The notes beneath the pieces are model-generated. The model was not told the DNA's origin. It ran no database searches and worked only from the letters and a program-made list of their open reading frames with translations. Both the position numbers and the translations under genes were made by a program. From assembly GCA_027603945.1 (NCBI GenBank), contig JADIIU010000009.1:142368-206367 (forward strand): 64,000 nt of DNA, given 5' to 3'. Source of the stretch: Terramyces sp. JEL0728. Its lineage: Eukaryota; Chytridiomycota; Chytridiomycetes; Rhizophydiales; Terramycetaceae. This document shows positions 9,979-20,210 of the stretch, piece after piece (position 1 is the stretch's first letter; each line of letters begins with the position of its first letter).

Positions 9979-11628
9979 TTATGGTTTAGCAAGTTGGTCT
10001 TTAACAATAACCCCGCTCTCTTTAATTACTCTGGCAAGCTCGCCTTTGAATTTTGGAGGTTTTTCTTTAACTTTGAGGCAAGCTCTGTTTTCGGTGTGCA
10101 AGGTCCAAACACCTGGTTCATAGTTGTAATCGGTTAGATCAGCAAGTGGACTGTCTTTTTCATACTTGCTAACTGCTATGCCACCATTGATCCAGATAGG
10201 CACACTGTTTTCATCAACGTGCATCAATTGTCGCGCACAAATTTCATATTTGTACTCGCCATCAACTTCATCAACCACACCAGCAGCACCAGGATATCTA
10301 GGATTGAAAATATACTTTTCTTCGATAGATTCAAATCCAACCCAGAATGTTTCCTTGTCGCCAAATACTCTTTTGTAAGCAATTTCTCTGTAATTATCCA
10401 CATTCAAAATGCAGGTAGCAAGAAGCCCCAGCATGTTTTCTCTCTTGTTGATCAAGACAACTCCGGATTCCTGTTCATGTGCAGTTGTGCCTTTGAACAC
10501 ACGGAGTTTGGAAGCATAGTTGGACATTGGATCAGGCATAAGCGCTTTAAACCAGTTGAGAGTTTCATCGCCGTGGCCGTAGAGTGACCTATCATGGAAA
10601 AATAGTGCGCCGTGCTCTTCAAACAATTTACCACCAAATAAAACATCGGGAGATTGGAGAAAAACAACATCAGCATCAATCAGCATGGCTTTATCAAATG
10701 ACGAGGCAAGCAATGCAAAAGATTTGATAGCCCATCCGCCAATCTTGATATGATTGTTATCCAAAATAGATTGAATGTCCACTGTCTTTGTATTCGGTAC
10801 CTTTTCAAACTTTTCCCTGTTTTCTTTTGATAAATCACCATTGCCGTTATAAAAAACTTCAAATGGAATCTTGCTGCCATGAACATCTCTGATCATTCGC
10901 AACGTAGAAATTGCTAAATTTGTTTGATGATTTCCAGCGCAGATTACTAGCCCAGTGCCTTCAAATGAATCACGAAGATCCATTGTAGATTTGAAACCTT
11001 TGATCCACGAAAACAGAGTCTTGTCCAATGATTTAGCTGCATCTATCATGGAATTCTTTTCAGATTTACTTGCCTTTCTGTATTGATCCCATAATTGCTC
11101 ATGATATTTCCTGTAGGTGCGGAGTTGCTGTCCAACCTTTTTAAAATCGATTGGATCATCGCCTTTTGGTGCGTAGGACATTATCTTTTCATCCTTTTCT
11201 GAAATATCCAAGTTAAAGTCTCCAGTGGTTGACCCTTTATCTGAATTGCCATCTGCTATTTTGCCATTGTTGTCTGCAGGCTTTGGTGCTGGCTGTTCGA
11301 CAGGTTTGTCTTCAGGTTTGGATTTTGACTTTTCAATAGGTTTGTCTTCAGGTTTGGATTTTTCCTTGTTGGAACTGTCCGTTCCTGCTATAATCTTTTC
11401 AACTTTGGGGATTGCATCATCATACATGGGATTAGCTGGTTTATCCAATTTCTCTTTCTGTGGTGCTGGAGGCTTTTCCACTATTGGCTGTTCAAGGTAT
11501 GGCTGATTTTGTTGGGAATAATACAAAGCAATAAAAAGGAGAATTGGGACGAGTAGAAGGACGATCCCTCTCTTTTTGAATCTGATTCTTGCGAGAAGGT
11601 TCATTGTGGAGCTGCGATACCTCGCCAT
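9979..11628 (-). CDS. GT71 (Mnn1/Mnt-type) alpha-1,3-mannosyltransferase, copy 1
   Basis: Type II Golgi glycosyltransferase of 549 residues: short basic N-terminus (MARYRSSTMNLLARIRFKKR), one membrane anchor (GIVLLLVPILLFIALYY), a long Pro/Lys/Glu stalk with SKPEDKP-type repeats, then the catalytic domain. Motifs are TGLVICAGNHQ, AMLIDADVVFLQSP (DxD), TAHEQESGVVLINK and IWINGGIAVSKYEKDSPL. The ATG at 11628 is used because the frame opens upstream only from a TTG. It probably extends mannan or O-mannosyl chains of wall and secreted proteins. It is a paralogue of the gene at 14666-16050 but has no intron. Confidence 0.85.
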   Translation of the reverse strand: MARYRSSTMNLLARIRFKKRGIVLLLVPILLFIALYYSQQNQPYLEQPIVEKPPAPQKEKLDKPANPMYDDAIPKVEKIIAGTDSSNKEKSKPEDKPIEKSKSKPEDKPVEQPAPKPADNNGKIADGNSDKGSTTGDFNLDISEKDEKIMSYAPKGDDPIDFKKVGQQLRTYRKYHEQLWDQYRKASKSEKNSMIDAAKSLDKTLFSWIKGFKSTMDLRDSFEGTGLVICAGNHQTNLAISTLRMIRDVHGSKIPFEVFYNGNGDLSKENREKFEKVPNTKTVDIQSILDNNHIKIGGWAIKSFALLASSFDKAMLIDADVVFLQSPDVLFGGKLFEEHGALFFHDRSLYGHGDETLNWFKALMPDPMSNYASKLRVFKGTTAHEQESGVVLINKRENMLGLLATCILNVDNYREIAYKRVFGDKETFWVGFESIEEKYIFNPRYPGAAGVVDEVDGEYKYEICARQLMHVDENSVPIWINGGIAVSKYEKDSPLADLTDYNYEPGVWTLHTENRACLKVKEKPPKFKGELARVIKESGVIVKDQLAKP

Positions 11629-11673
11629 TTTTTGCTTTTGATTTCGGAGAAAGATTTTCAAAAAAGTGGTCGG

Positions 11674-12570
11674 TTAAAGCAAGTTTAATAAAGTTAAAAT
11701 AAACCATGGGAGAGTACTAGTAACACTATTGCTAGTCGTAGTTGGATGAGATGTGGGCTGTTGATTCGGAGGGTCATAGGTAGAAGTGATCTGGGCAGTA
11801 CTGCTAGATTGCTGGTTACTAACGGCGGTACTGCCTGATTGCTGATTGCTAGGCGGGTTTTGCGCTCCTGGATTCCCACTTCTCAAGTTGCCAGCATTTC
11901 CTGGGGAGAGGTTTGGATTAATTTGGTTGCCATCTCCAGATGGACTGACAGGAGCATTTGTGGGCGTCCCCGGGAAATGCACTATGGCAGTACTGGCAGG
12001 ATCATTGTTTGGTCCAGGGCCACGGATAGGTATTTGAGAAATAGGAGTAGTTGTATTTGGCGTTGGCGTATTTGGAGTAACTATAATTAGCAAAGGGTAC
12101 TAATAAAACCACCACAGTCACCAGTCAAGCATTTTAAAAAGGCTTCACCCATATCACAGGTTCCAAGTGTGATGTTTGCAAACGGCATGACATAATGACG
12201 ACCGTTCAGGAAATGGTTGATGTCGAATGGAATTTTGGAAGCGTAGAAATGGTTGGTACCTTTGAAGCAGTATGGCGGCATGCACTTGGTTAATAGAAAG
12301 TACTTGTCCAGCAGAAGTTACATTTATGGCAATGACACCTAGAGGGTTGGTTATGTCATACAGACACAAGTTTTTCCCACAGGCATAATCGGTATTATTG
12401 GCAAAGTCCGAGGCGATTGTCATGTACTGGTGTTGAGTAGTGCTGGCAAAATAAACGTCGTTTGTGTTTACATCGTCCATTACCATTTTGTTGCAAATAT
12501 CTCCTGGCGACATGAAAATTTTATTGAATTGCCCCAAGGAGGGTTGAATGAAGAGGTGCAGCAGGAGCAT
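11674..12570 (-). CDS. Secreted, Pro/Thr/Ser-rich GPI-like protein, three exons
   Basis: Signal peptide MLLLHLFIQPSLGQ, then about 150 residues with paired cysteines (CGKNLCLYDITNP; CMPPYCFKGTNHFY; CDMGEAFLKCLTGDCGGF), then a long Pro/Asn/Thr/Ser-rich stalk and a C-terminal hydrophobic stretch (STLPWFILTLLNLL) that fits a GPI signal. Introns at 12285-12303 (19 nt) and 12081-12100 (20 nt) restore a continuous frame. I do not recognise the cysteine domain. The stalk would be a good O-mannosylation target, and a mannosyltransferase gene lies directly downstream on the same strand. Confidence 0.7.
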
Positions 12571-12679
12571 AATTGAAAGTCAACCTACGCACCTGCTTTG
12601 AATTCTGATCTTTTAAGGACCTCGAAAGTCGGGGTAGTTCCAGGATCAGCTGGAAAATTTTGAACACAGAAATATTTTG

Positions 12680-13822
12680 ATGATTAAAGTACAGGAAAAG
12701 GATGGAAATAGAGGGATATTTGCCACTAGTTTAACATCAAGGGGAACGGTGCTGTTCAAGGACAGCGCAATTGCGGTGGTCTCCAAAACACATTGCCAAT
12801 GGTGTCTCTCTAAAGCTGCAAAGAGGTGTGGCAAGTGTAAGCTCTATTATTGCAGTACAAGGTGCCAGAAAAATGACTGGGCATGCCATTCAAGGACCTG
12901 TGGGATGCAGGACGAAGAATTAGAAATGCTAGTGAAAGTTTGTCATTACCTACAAACTGATCCGCAAGACCATGTTGAAATAATGGACACTTCCAAGAAG
13001 GAGCTTTTCAAAAGTCTTGTTTCTCACGCCGACAAAATCAGTAAGGACGAATACAACGAAATACGACTGAAAGCAGAATATTCTCGGATAACTTCACATT
13101 CAATTGCCCAGCAAATTGAATTCATTTCGAAATTTAGGAGGAATAATTTTGGAATTTACGATTACAATTTATTTGATATTGCCAAGGGAGCTTTTTGTAT
13201 TGGATCGCTCCTAAACCACTCCTGTGTGCCAAACGCAATTATGATATTCAATAATAGAGAGATGAATGTGCTGGCACTAAGGGATATAAAGGAAAATGAA
13301 CAAATATTCATATCTTACATTGATCCAATTCATGATTATGCCAATAGATGCGTCCTATTGTCCAAATACTATTTCACTTGCACCTGCGAGAAATGCAGTC
13401 TCAAATTATACCAGCAAGTAGAAATCAAACAGGATACGAACAAATTTTTGGTGGATGGACTGCTTATCATCAAAGAATACAAAAATCACCGGCAAGTTTT
13501 GGACAAAGCCTCAGATTTCTACGCAGATTTGGATTCCTACAAGAATACATCCTCGTTGCTCAGCCAGTGTTTAGATGACGGTGATTTTGCAACATGTGCA
13601 CACCTCGCAGTGATTAAAATTGCGACTCTGATAATGCAGTACCCGCCCCACCATCCTCTAATTGGGCTAGAATGTTTACTTGGCGCTAAAATATGCTGGA
13701 ATAGCAATCAGGATGCTCTGGGTTTGCTATTTCTCGATATCGCCAATGAAACGCTTTCAATCTTCAAAGAGTTTAATGAAAACAAAGAACTAAATCAGTT
13801 AAACAAACTATACAATAAATAA
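12680..13822 (+). CDS. SET and MYND domain (SMYD-like) protein methyltransferase
   Basis: A 380-residue intronless protein. The MYND zinc finger lies at about residues 37-75 (CQWCLSKAAKRCGKC...YYCSTRCQ...CHSRTC), inserted in a split SET domain. The SET core has GSLLNHSCVPNA (cofactor/lysine-channel NHS motif) and ALRDIKENEQIFISYID (the catalytic Tyr region), then post-SET cysteines (CTCEKC) and a helical tail. Predicted S-adenosylmethionine-dependent lysine methyltransferase; substrate unknown. The ATG at 12680 begins just before the SET N-lobe (GNRGIFATSLTSRGTVLF). The upstream gene is divergent, about 110 bp away. Confidence 0.9.
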   Translation: MIKVQEKDGNRGIFATSLTSRGTVLFKDSAIAVVSKTHCQWCLSKAAKRCGKCKLYYCSTRCQKNDWACHSRTCGMQDEELEMLVKVCHYLQTDPQDHVEIMDTSKKELFKSLVSHADKISKDEYNEIRLKAEYSRITSHSIAQQIEFISKFRRNNFGIYDYNLFDIAKGAFCIGSLLNHSCVPNAIMIFNNREMNVLALRDIKENEQIFISYIDPIHDYANRCVLLSKYYFTCTCEKCSLKLYQQVEIKQDTNKFLVDGLLIIKEYKNHRQVLDKASDFYADLDSYKNTSSLLSQCLDDGDFATCAHLAVIKIATLIMQYPPHHPLIGLECLLGAKICWNSNQDALGLLFLDIANETLSIFKEFNENKELNQLNKLYNK

Positions 13823-13884
13823 AATTATTGCGAGAGTTCCTTGATAATAACCCCAGTGTAACTGCAAAAAAGTTCATTACAAAA

Positions 13885-14586
13885 ATGGAAGAAAAGCTTG
13901 AAATGTTCAGACATGGACGGCTCATTAATCTATCACTGGAAACAGACGATATCGCCCAAGGATTTGACGCACTAACAAAAAACCAATCGCTCCGTGGAAT
14001 CAGAGTTTCATCTGGGAATCAACAGTCAACGTTTTCCTACGCAAATTCCTTTACCAAAGCGCAAACAACTAATCATCCACAACGAATGATGAAACTGTGC
14101 CAAGTATTAACCCGCAATCAACTCATAAAGCGGCTGTACGTTGTAGGGCTGATCTATTGGACACCAGATTCACTAACCCGGTTTTGTGACTATATTTCAA
14201 AGACAACTTGTCAGCGGATTTCAATAGATGACAATGCAGTCTACAATAAAGTAATACGGGCGTTACAACAAAACTTTTATATCACGGAATTTGAATTTAC
14301 GAATTTGAAAGACGAAGCAATAAACCAATTGAATCTGCGGAATATACATTACAAGAGCGAGCGCTGTAAGCAGTTGATTAGCAGCCTGATATCCATTAGG
14401 GTATTGTTGCTGCCAGATGAATTGCTACAGATGGTCATGGAGAGTGCGTGCGTTGATTCCATGATCCTTGTGGATGAGCTCCATACAGTCTTGCGTGCTT
14501 ATATAGATATATCACTGATTGGAAAACGAATCGCAAAGACTCCATTCTCATTTTATGCCTGGTTTGATCATCTGCGCCAAATATAA
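13885..14586 (+). CDS. Unrecognised soluble protein (possible degenerate leucine-rich repeats)
   Basis: About 233 residues with no signal peptide or membrane span. Several segments read like weak LRRs or helical repeats (LTKNQSLRGIRVSS; LTRNQLIKRLYVVGLIYW; LQQNFYITEFEFTNL), followed by a helical C-terminus. I do not recognise the family. The start is uncertain: the frame is open from 13828 with a TTG, and the first ATG is at 13885. It follows the SMYD-like gene by about 60 bp on the same strand, so part of it could be an extra exon of that gene, although I find no tiny intron that joins them in frame. Confidence 0.5.
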   Translation: MEEKLEMFRHGRLINLSLETDDIAQGFDALTKNQSLRGIRVSSGNQQSTFSYANSFTKAQTTNHPQRMMKLCQVLTRNQLIKRLYVVGLIYWTPDSLTRFCDYISKTTCQRISIDDNAVYNKVIRALQQNFYITEFEFTNLKDEAINQLNLRNIHYKSERCKQLISSLISIRVLLLPDELLQMVMESACVDSMILVDELHTVLRAYIDISLIGKRIAKTPFSFYAWFDHLRQI

Positions 14587-14665
14587 TATCACATACCACT
14601 TATTTTATAATCTTTAATTGCAGATAAGTGAAATTTTGGCTATTTCAGCAATTTTTTTTCTGTTC

Positions 14666-16050
14666 ATGTCATCCCTTTTCCATTCAACTTTATCTAGAAA
14701 GACAAAGCAAGATATGAGAAGAAGATTTTTAGTTCATGGATTCCTAGTTGTACTTTTTTTATACTTGGTATTCTATCGAAAAGGACCGGCAGCTACTTTG
14801 GGCAAGCAATCGAAAGAAATTCCACAGGAGCATACAGGGATTTCAAACACTGATAAAGCAACTCTTTCAAAATATCATCCAACAGATGTCGCAGTCCTAG
14901 GAGAGCACTTGCGATTATTCAAAAAATACCACTCAATGAATCATGCAAGCCAATCTCCAGAATTTTACCATTTTAAAGGGTTGTTGGATGAAAAGCTATT
15001 TAATTGGATACAGCCATCATACTTGTCAACCATTGGCTTGCAAAATTCTTTTAATCGGACGGGAATAGTTCTGTGTGTGTATGATGCTTACGCGAAGCTT
15101 GCAATTTCAACCATGCAAATGATTCGGAAGGTTCACAAATGCAATATACCGTTTGAAGTATTTTTTATTGGGAATGACGATTTGTCTGTCGAGAACCAAA
15201 AACTAATTGAACAGATTCCATTTACAAACACCAGAGATATCACAAAAGTATTCAATAATGATATTTTGCAGCTGAAAGGGTATGTAAAAGTTAACTTAGA
15301 TGGGCAATAAAGCCGTTTGCGATGCTTGCTTCGTCCTTTGAAAATGCAATGCTGATTGATGCTGACGTTGTATTCCTGCAATCGCCAGAACAGCTATTTT
15401 CAAGCAAACTCTATAAAGAAAATGCAGCTCTATTTTATCATGATCGCAGTTTGTTCAAACCCAGCAAAGAAACCCTGGATTGGGTACGTAGTATCCTCCC
15501 GAAACCCTTATCGCCGTCGGTAGGAGAGCTGCGAATGTTTAACGAAAAGACTGGCCATGAAATGGAATCTGGTGTGGTTTTAATCAACAAAAAGGAAAGG
15601 CTTGTCGGATTGTTGGCTGTCGCTATTTTGAATGGCCAACTCTATCGAAAGCAGTCATATGAGCATTTCCACGGAGATAAGGAAACATTTTGGACAGGCT
15701 TTGAAGCTGTTGATGAAAAATACGCATTTAGTCCACACTTGCCCGGCATAACAGGAGTATCAAAGCAAGTAGAGGGAGAAACAGAAATCTGTGGAATGCA
15801 GCTGTTACATCTAGATGAAAGTAAAACACCAATGTGGATAAATGGTGGTTTGGCGGAGAGCAAGTATGATGATGATAGCCCTTTGGTGGAACTTAAAGAC
15901 TGGATGTCTGAGCCAGGAAGGTGGAAACTACGGCCTGGTAATCAAGCTTGCTTGTATAACACTGAACAGCCGTCAAAGTTCTCAATCAACATTCTCGATA
16001 CCATACTAAAGAGTGGGGACCTCTATTTGGCAATACGCAAAGGCGCCTGA
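14666..16050 (+). CDS. GT71 (Mnn1/Mnt-type) alpha-1,3-mannosyltransferase, copy 2, two exons
   Basis: Paralogue of the gene at 9979-11628 with a much shorter stalk. It has a basic start, a membrane anchor (FLVHGFLVVLFLYLVFY), GIVLCVYDAYAKLAIST, NAMLIDADVVFLQSPEQLF (DxD), HEMESGVVLINKKE, and WINGGLAESKYDDDSPLVEL. A 20-nt intron at 15280-15299 joins LKG to WAIKPFAMLASS; copy 1 has no intron there. The start could also be the ATG at 14714, which still keeps the anchor. Expected in the Golgi. The two copies flank a secreted-protein gene and two unrelated genes. Confidence 0.83.
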
Positions 16051-16467
16051 TTATCCATCCGACTACTTTTGTCGCAGAGCAGTGTTGGTAATTACACCCT
16101 ATCTACTCGATAAAAGCAATAAATACATAGTATTATAACGGAGCCATATACTTTAGATATTTCTCGGGTGGCAAAGTCAAATTTCAAGGGGCAGGCCTAT
16201 GGCGCAGCACTTTTGGATTGGCAAAGGAGGCACCTTCGGCCTTTAAATGAACACAAAGAAAGATAATCTGTATATTGCTAGACAGTTAAACTGCAATATG
16301 CCACAAGACTCTGCTACTACTGCAGCACTCTACCTTAATTGGGCACTCCCAAATACTACATGAAAAAGCGCAACAAATTTTTCAATTGTTTCACCAGGAA
16401 TTGGCGTCTATTCTGGGGCAACGGGGTCTAGGCACAAATAAATACGGATTAGATTCTACTTTTAGCC
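16051..16467. other. Intergenic region without a recognisable gene
   Basis: These 417 bp lie between the second mannosyltransferase and the first 7TM receptor gene. I see no open frame with protein-like composition, no tRNA-like cloverleaf and no repeat. The last 80 bp presumably hold the receptor promoter and 5' UTR. Confidence 0.4.
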
Positions 16468-18144
16468 ATGTTTGAATTTATATTGATTGCCGGAACAGCT
16501 GCCCAGCTTGCGCTAACTTCTCAGTGGAATACAGCCAATTCTTGCTCTGGCGCACCAAATGCAATGTACAGTTTCGATCTTTTGTCTCCAGATAGCAGAA
16601 CTGCGCCAGCAGGTGAGGTTTGGCCGGTAGGTTATAGCCAACAAGCAGTAGAACGAACATTATACTCTGGATGTCTTGGTGTGACGGTAAAAGTACCTTT
16701 TTCTGGGTCTTGCTGTGTATCATTTTTAAGTTCAAGCTCTATTTCTAGCGCATCAACAGTTTCCGTTCAAGATTCTGTTAAAACTGATGCACCAGCAAGT
16801 GCTAACGGCCAAAAGTACTGCTATCTTCAAGGGAATGGAAATAATACCGTTTTTGGATTTAACAGCGCATGGTACCTTGCTGATGGGTCTTGTTCACTTG
16901 CAGACAATGTATCTTGTTCAGAAAATGGTGTATTATCTGTTTACCCAAATCCGAATTGCCAAGGTGCTGCAAAAACATTCCAGCTGCCAGCTACTCCCAT
17001 AACCATATCATTTACAAAGGCACAGGACGTCCAAGGTTCACTTACAACAGTTTCTTCAGGGCAAACTGCAGTAGGATGGGTTGCCTCGGTGCCGCTGACT
17101 ATGATTGCACCAAATTTTACAAATCCAATCATACCTATATTCTTTGTCCTGATCATTGCTATCTTTTTCACCATGCTATACGGAACAAGATTCTTGTACA
17201 TGGAATACATGGAAAAACGGACGGGATACATGCTCGGATTGCTAATATGTCAAATAGCTTGGACTATCTCCATAGTAACTCTGACTATGGGTAAATTCCC
17301 GGCTTTCAATGGTACTTTTTTCACCGGGATTTCTTTTATTATTGTGGATATTGCTTCGCTGGTATCGGTAATCACAGTTTCATCGTTTCTGATGCAGTTT
17401 TTGGGATACAGCCAGAGAGCAAAGTGCATCCTTTACGCAGTAATTGTGTTGGTGAATCTAACTATGGGTGCAAGCAAGTACCTTTTCTTTATTCCAAACT
17501 TGCAGAACTCTGTCAGAATGAATAGAATTGCATTGGGCTGGATATTTGGATTTGCTTTCTATGATTGCTTCCCGCCTATCTATGTCTCACTAACACTGTT
17601 GAAAATCAATTCCGACTCTCTTTCCAAAAGATGTCGTAAATTGGCCAAATATGATCCATGGTTTTTCACCGCTATGTTTGCCCATATTTTCAATGTTCTA
17701 GTTTACATTGCGTTCACGATTGCAAGGGAATACACGGCAGTATTCAAATCAGATCAATTTTGGGTCCAGTTTGGAAATCTGTCTACACTAATACTTGGGG
17801 TCCACGCAATGCTTAATATCTATCTGATAATTAGGTTGCGAATATTTGTAAAGAAAAGAAGCATTTTCTCCAGCTCTGATGACTACCACTTGTCTGGATA
17901 CACCTCTGCAGCCTACACTTCACGAATTTCCACCTCATATGCTAAAAACTCTATGATGCTGAGTCCATTACCTCCATCAAAAGGCAATTCGAAACCATCG
18001 CATACCGATTCCTACTACCCTCCATCCGCGTCTCCGCTAGGAAATTCAAAGGCAAATGGATCTTACTTTGATTCGAAACTACCTTCTCCTAGAGCTGCAA
18101 ATCCAAAACCCCAGTACAATCAACTAAATATTTGGGAAAATTAG
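16468..18144 (+). CDS. Seven-transmembrane receptor-like protein A with Cys-rich ectodomain
   Basis: A 558-residue intronless protein. After a signal peptide, about 200 extracellular residues carry conserved cysteines and motifs (NSCSGAPNAMYSFDL, WPVGYSQQAVER, GCLGVTVKVPFSGSCC, YCYLQGN, VFGFNSAWYLADGSC, YPNPNCQG). Seven hydrophobic helices run from about residue 218 to 456, for example NPIIPIFFVLIIAIFFTMLY and STLILGVHAMLNIYLIIRL. A 100-residue Ser/Pro/Tyr-rich cytoplasmic tail starts IFSSSDDYHLSG and ends QLNIWEN. The layout is that of a GPCR, but I recognise no known GPCR class motif such as DRY or NPxxY. Paralogues are at 18555-20210 and 25456-26892. The ligand is unknown; the ectodomain might bind carbohydrate or protein. 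Confidence 0.75.
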   Translation: MFEFILIAGTAAQLALTSQWNTANSCSGAPNAMYSFDLLSPDSRTAPAGEVWPVGYSQQAVERTLYSGCLGVTVKVPFSGSCCVSFLSSSSISSASTVSVQDSVKTDAPASANGQKYCYLQGNGNNTVFGFNSAWYLADGSCSLADNVSCSENGVLSVYPNPNCQGAAKTFQLPATPITISFTKAQDVQGSLTTVSSGQTAVGWVASVPLTMIAPNFTNPIIPIFFVLIIAIFFTMLYGTRFLYMEYMEKRTGYMLGLLICQIAWTISIVTLTMGKFPAFNGTFFTGISFIIVDIASLVSVITVSSFLMQFLGYSQRAKCILYAVIVLVNLTMGASKYLFFIPNLQNSVRMNRIALGWIFGFAFYDCFPPIYVSLTLLKINSDSLSKRCRKLAKYDPWFFTAMFAHIFNVLVYIAFTIAREYTAVFKSDQFWVQFGNLSTLILGVHAMLNIYLIIRLRIFVKKRSIFSSSDDYHLSGYTSAAYTSRISTSYAKNSMMLSPLPPSKGNSKPSHTDSYYPPSASPLGNSKANGSYFDSKLPSPRAANPKPQYNQLNIWEN

Positions 18145-18163
18145 ATTGGATATTAATAATAAA

Positions 18164-18523
18164 TTAGAATGTATTACTCGGTAATTTTTGGTTATAATAA
18201 TCCAACGCACTATCTCGTTTACGGCATTGATTGGTGGTTTCATCTAAAGTAACGATAGGCCTTAGTTTGCAAGAGTAAGGCCGGACTATCCAAAATTGGA
18301 GATTTTTCATTTGTTGATTAACTGGCATTGTTTGCCGAATTGGACATCCAATTCCAATAAAACAAAGATAGAACCCAGAGACTGGAACTGTGTGTGCCAA
18401 ACCTGTTGTAATGCCACTATCTGTGCGATATCTGAATGAGTATTTACCTACTTGATTGATCGCCAAGAATAGAAGACCTCCGCAGTAACCTATATTTAGC
18501 CATTTCTGGGACCAACAGTACAT
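18164..18523 (-). CDS. Small hypothetical membrane protein
   Basis: A 119-residue frame starting MYCWSQKWLNIGYCGGLLFL with a second hydrophobic stretch (TGLAHTVPVSGFYLCFIGIG), then a basic, Cys-containing tail. The composition is protein-like and the ATG lies only 31 bp from the divergent start of the 7TM gene at 18555. I do not recognise the family. A GT..AG string at about codons 27-33 could be read as an intron but leads to a stop, so the frame is kept intact. It might be a small organellar inner-membrane protein; that is a guess. Confidence 0.45.
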   Translation of the reverse strand: MYCWSQKWLNIGYCGGLLFLAINQVGKYSFRYRTDSGITTGLAHTVPVSGFYLCFIGIGCPIRQTMPVNQQMKNLQFWIVRPYSCKLRPIVTLDETTNQCRKRDSALDYYNQKLPSNTF

Positions 18524-18554
18524 AAAAGCTACTTGGATCGTGGGCCAAAAGCAA

Positions 18555-20210
18555 ATGGAGTTGGTGTTTTTACTAACTGCTGTAGCTGCCAAATTAGCAC
18601 TAACTACCGAATGGACTGAACAGAATTCATGCAGCGGCCCTCCAAATTACATGTATCAATTCGATTTAAGGTCGCCAGATGCTTTTACTGCTCCTGTAGG
18701 TGAACAGTGGCCAGTTGGGTATATTCAGCAAGCAACCGAAAGGCCGATTTCAACTGGCTGTTTGGGGATAACTGTCAAAGTACCATTCGTTGGAGCATGC
18801 TGTGCGCAATTCCTCGGTGATATTCCTTCTACCGCCGGTACCTCAAGCAGTATAACAGAATACATCTCGGACACGCCTTCCTCAGCGGTACCTGAAAGCG
18901 CTACTGGAAACACATACTGCTATTTGCAAGGGAAAACATCAGCAAGTGTATTCGGGTTCAATGCTGTGTGGTATTTAGCAGATGGTACATGTGCCAAGGA
19001 CAGCTTGATTTGTACTCCAGAAGGAAACGTCTCAATCTTCCCGAATCTAAATTGCCAAGGAAATCCGCAAACATATAATTTGTCAGTTGCTCGATCAATT
19101 ACTGTCAAAAACAAGGTTGTCGGTGATGGCTCGCTGGTTACTTTTAACGGAACTGGTCTCGCTGTTGGATGGACGATATCGGTTCCTCTAAGTCAAATGT
19201 CCCCAGACTTTACCAACCCGTTAATCATTTTCACAGCATCTGTTTATTGCATGATATTCCTATTGATGGTGTATGGCATCTACTTTCTAGCAAAGGAATA
19301 TCTGACTAAACGAACCGGATACATGCTTGGATCGCTGGTTTGTCAAACAGCTTGGACGGCCACGCTAGTTTTGCTTGGCATGAACGACTTTCCAAAGTTT
19401 GAATATGACACATTCACTGCTTTGGCTTTCTGTACAATCAACATTGCGACCGTCATATCTGTAATCACCGTTACTGCTTTCCTGTTCCAATTTTTGGGTT
19501 ATTCGGATAGAGTAAAGTACGCTACTTATACGTGCATTATAGTTGTCAATGCCATAGCCGCGTCCAGTAGGTATTTGTTTTTCATCAAGAATTTTCCAAA
19601 TAGGGTGCTATTCAATCGCTTTAACATGCTGTGGTTCACATTCTTTGCTTTTTGGGACTGCTTTCCTCCAGTATATGTTTCGTTTTCGCTACTAAAGATC
19701 AATTCCGATTCTCTGTCAAAACGAGCACGCAAGCTGGTAAAATACGACCCGTGGTTCTTTGCAGTAATGCTGCTCAACTTGCTTTTAGTCGTAAGTTATA
19801 TCTGCTACGCATTTGTTCGCGAATACACTTCTGTTTTGAAAACTGATCGGAATTGGACAGAATTCCAAATGATTGCAATGTTTATCCTCAGTATTCACTG
19901 TATGCTCAATTTATATTTGATAATCCGGCTACGAATATTTGTTAAAAAACGTAGTATGTTTTCAAGTTCAGACGATTACCACTTGTCAGGGCCGCTACAC
20001 TCAACTTCACGAGTATCGCAATCTACATCAATCGTTTCCAAGAGTGCACTGCCAGCACCTCTACCTCTGGCTAGACCTAGCACTTTTAATTACTTTGATA
20101 GCACGCTAACCGCGATGGCTCCAACCCAGAAATCTCTTGTCGGATTTGATAGCTCCACTCGATCTTCGTCAAAAACCACGTACAGCCAAATTAACGTGTG
20201 GGCCAATTAG
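18555..20210 (+). CDS. Seven-transmembrane receptor-like protein B with Cys-rich ectodomain
   Basis: A 551-residue paralogue of protein A in direct tandem, intronless. The signal peptide (MELVFLLTAVAAKLALT) is followed by the same ectodomain pattern: NSCSGPPNYMYQFDL, WPVGYIQQATER, GCLGITVKVPFVGACC, YCYLQGK, VFGFNAVWYLADGTC, FPNLNCQG. The seven helices include RTGYMLGSLVCQTAWT and HCMLNLYLIIRLRIFVKKRS. The cytoplasmic tail begins MFSSSDDYHLSG and ends YSQINVWAN, the same ends as in A, while the tail middle has diverged. Loop motifs KINSDSLSK and KYDPWFF are identical to A, suggesting coupling surfaces under selection. Proposed to be a plasma-membrane sensor. Confidence 0.75.
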   Translation: MELVFLLTAVAAKLALTTEWTEQNSCSGPPNYMYQFDLRSPDAFTAPVGEQWPVGYIQQATERPISTGCLGITVKVPFVGACCAQFLGDIPSTAGTSSSITEYISDTPSSAVPESATGNTYCYLQGKTSASVFGFNAVWYLADGTCAKDSLICTPEGNVSIFPNLNCQGNPQTYNLSVARSITVKNKVVGDGSLVTFNGTGLAVGWTISVPLSQMSPDFTNPLIIFTASVYCMIFLLMVYGIYFLAKEYLTKRTGYMLGSLVCQTAWTATLVLLGMNDFPKFEYDTFTALAFCTINIATVISVITVTAFLFQFLGYSDRVKYATYTCIIVVNAIAASSRYLFFIKNFPNRVLFNRFNMLWFTFFAFWDCFPPVYVSFSLLKINSDSLSKRARKLVKYDPWFFAVMLLNLLLVVSYICYAFVREYTSVLKTDRNWTEFQMIAMFILSIHCMLNLYLIIRLRIFVKKRSMFSSSDDYHLSGPLHSTSRVSQSTSIVSKSALPAPLPLARPSTFNYFDSTLTAMAPTQKSLVGFDSSTRSSSKTTYSQINVWAN

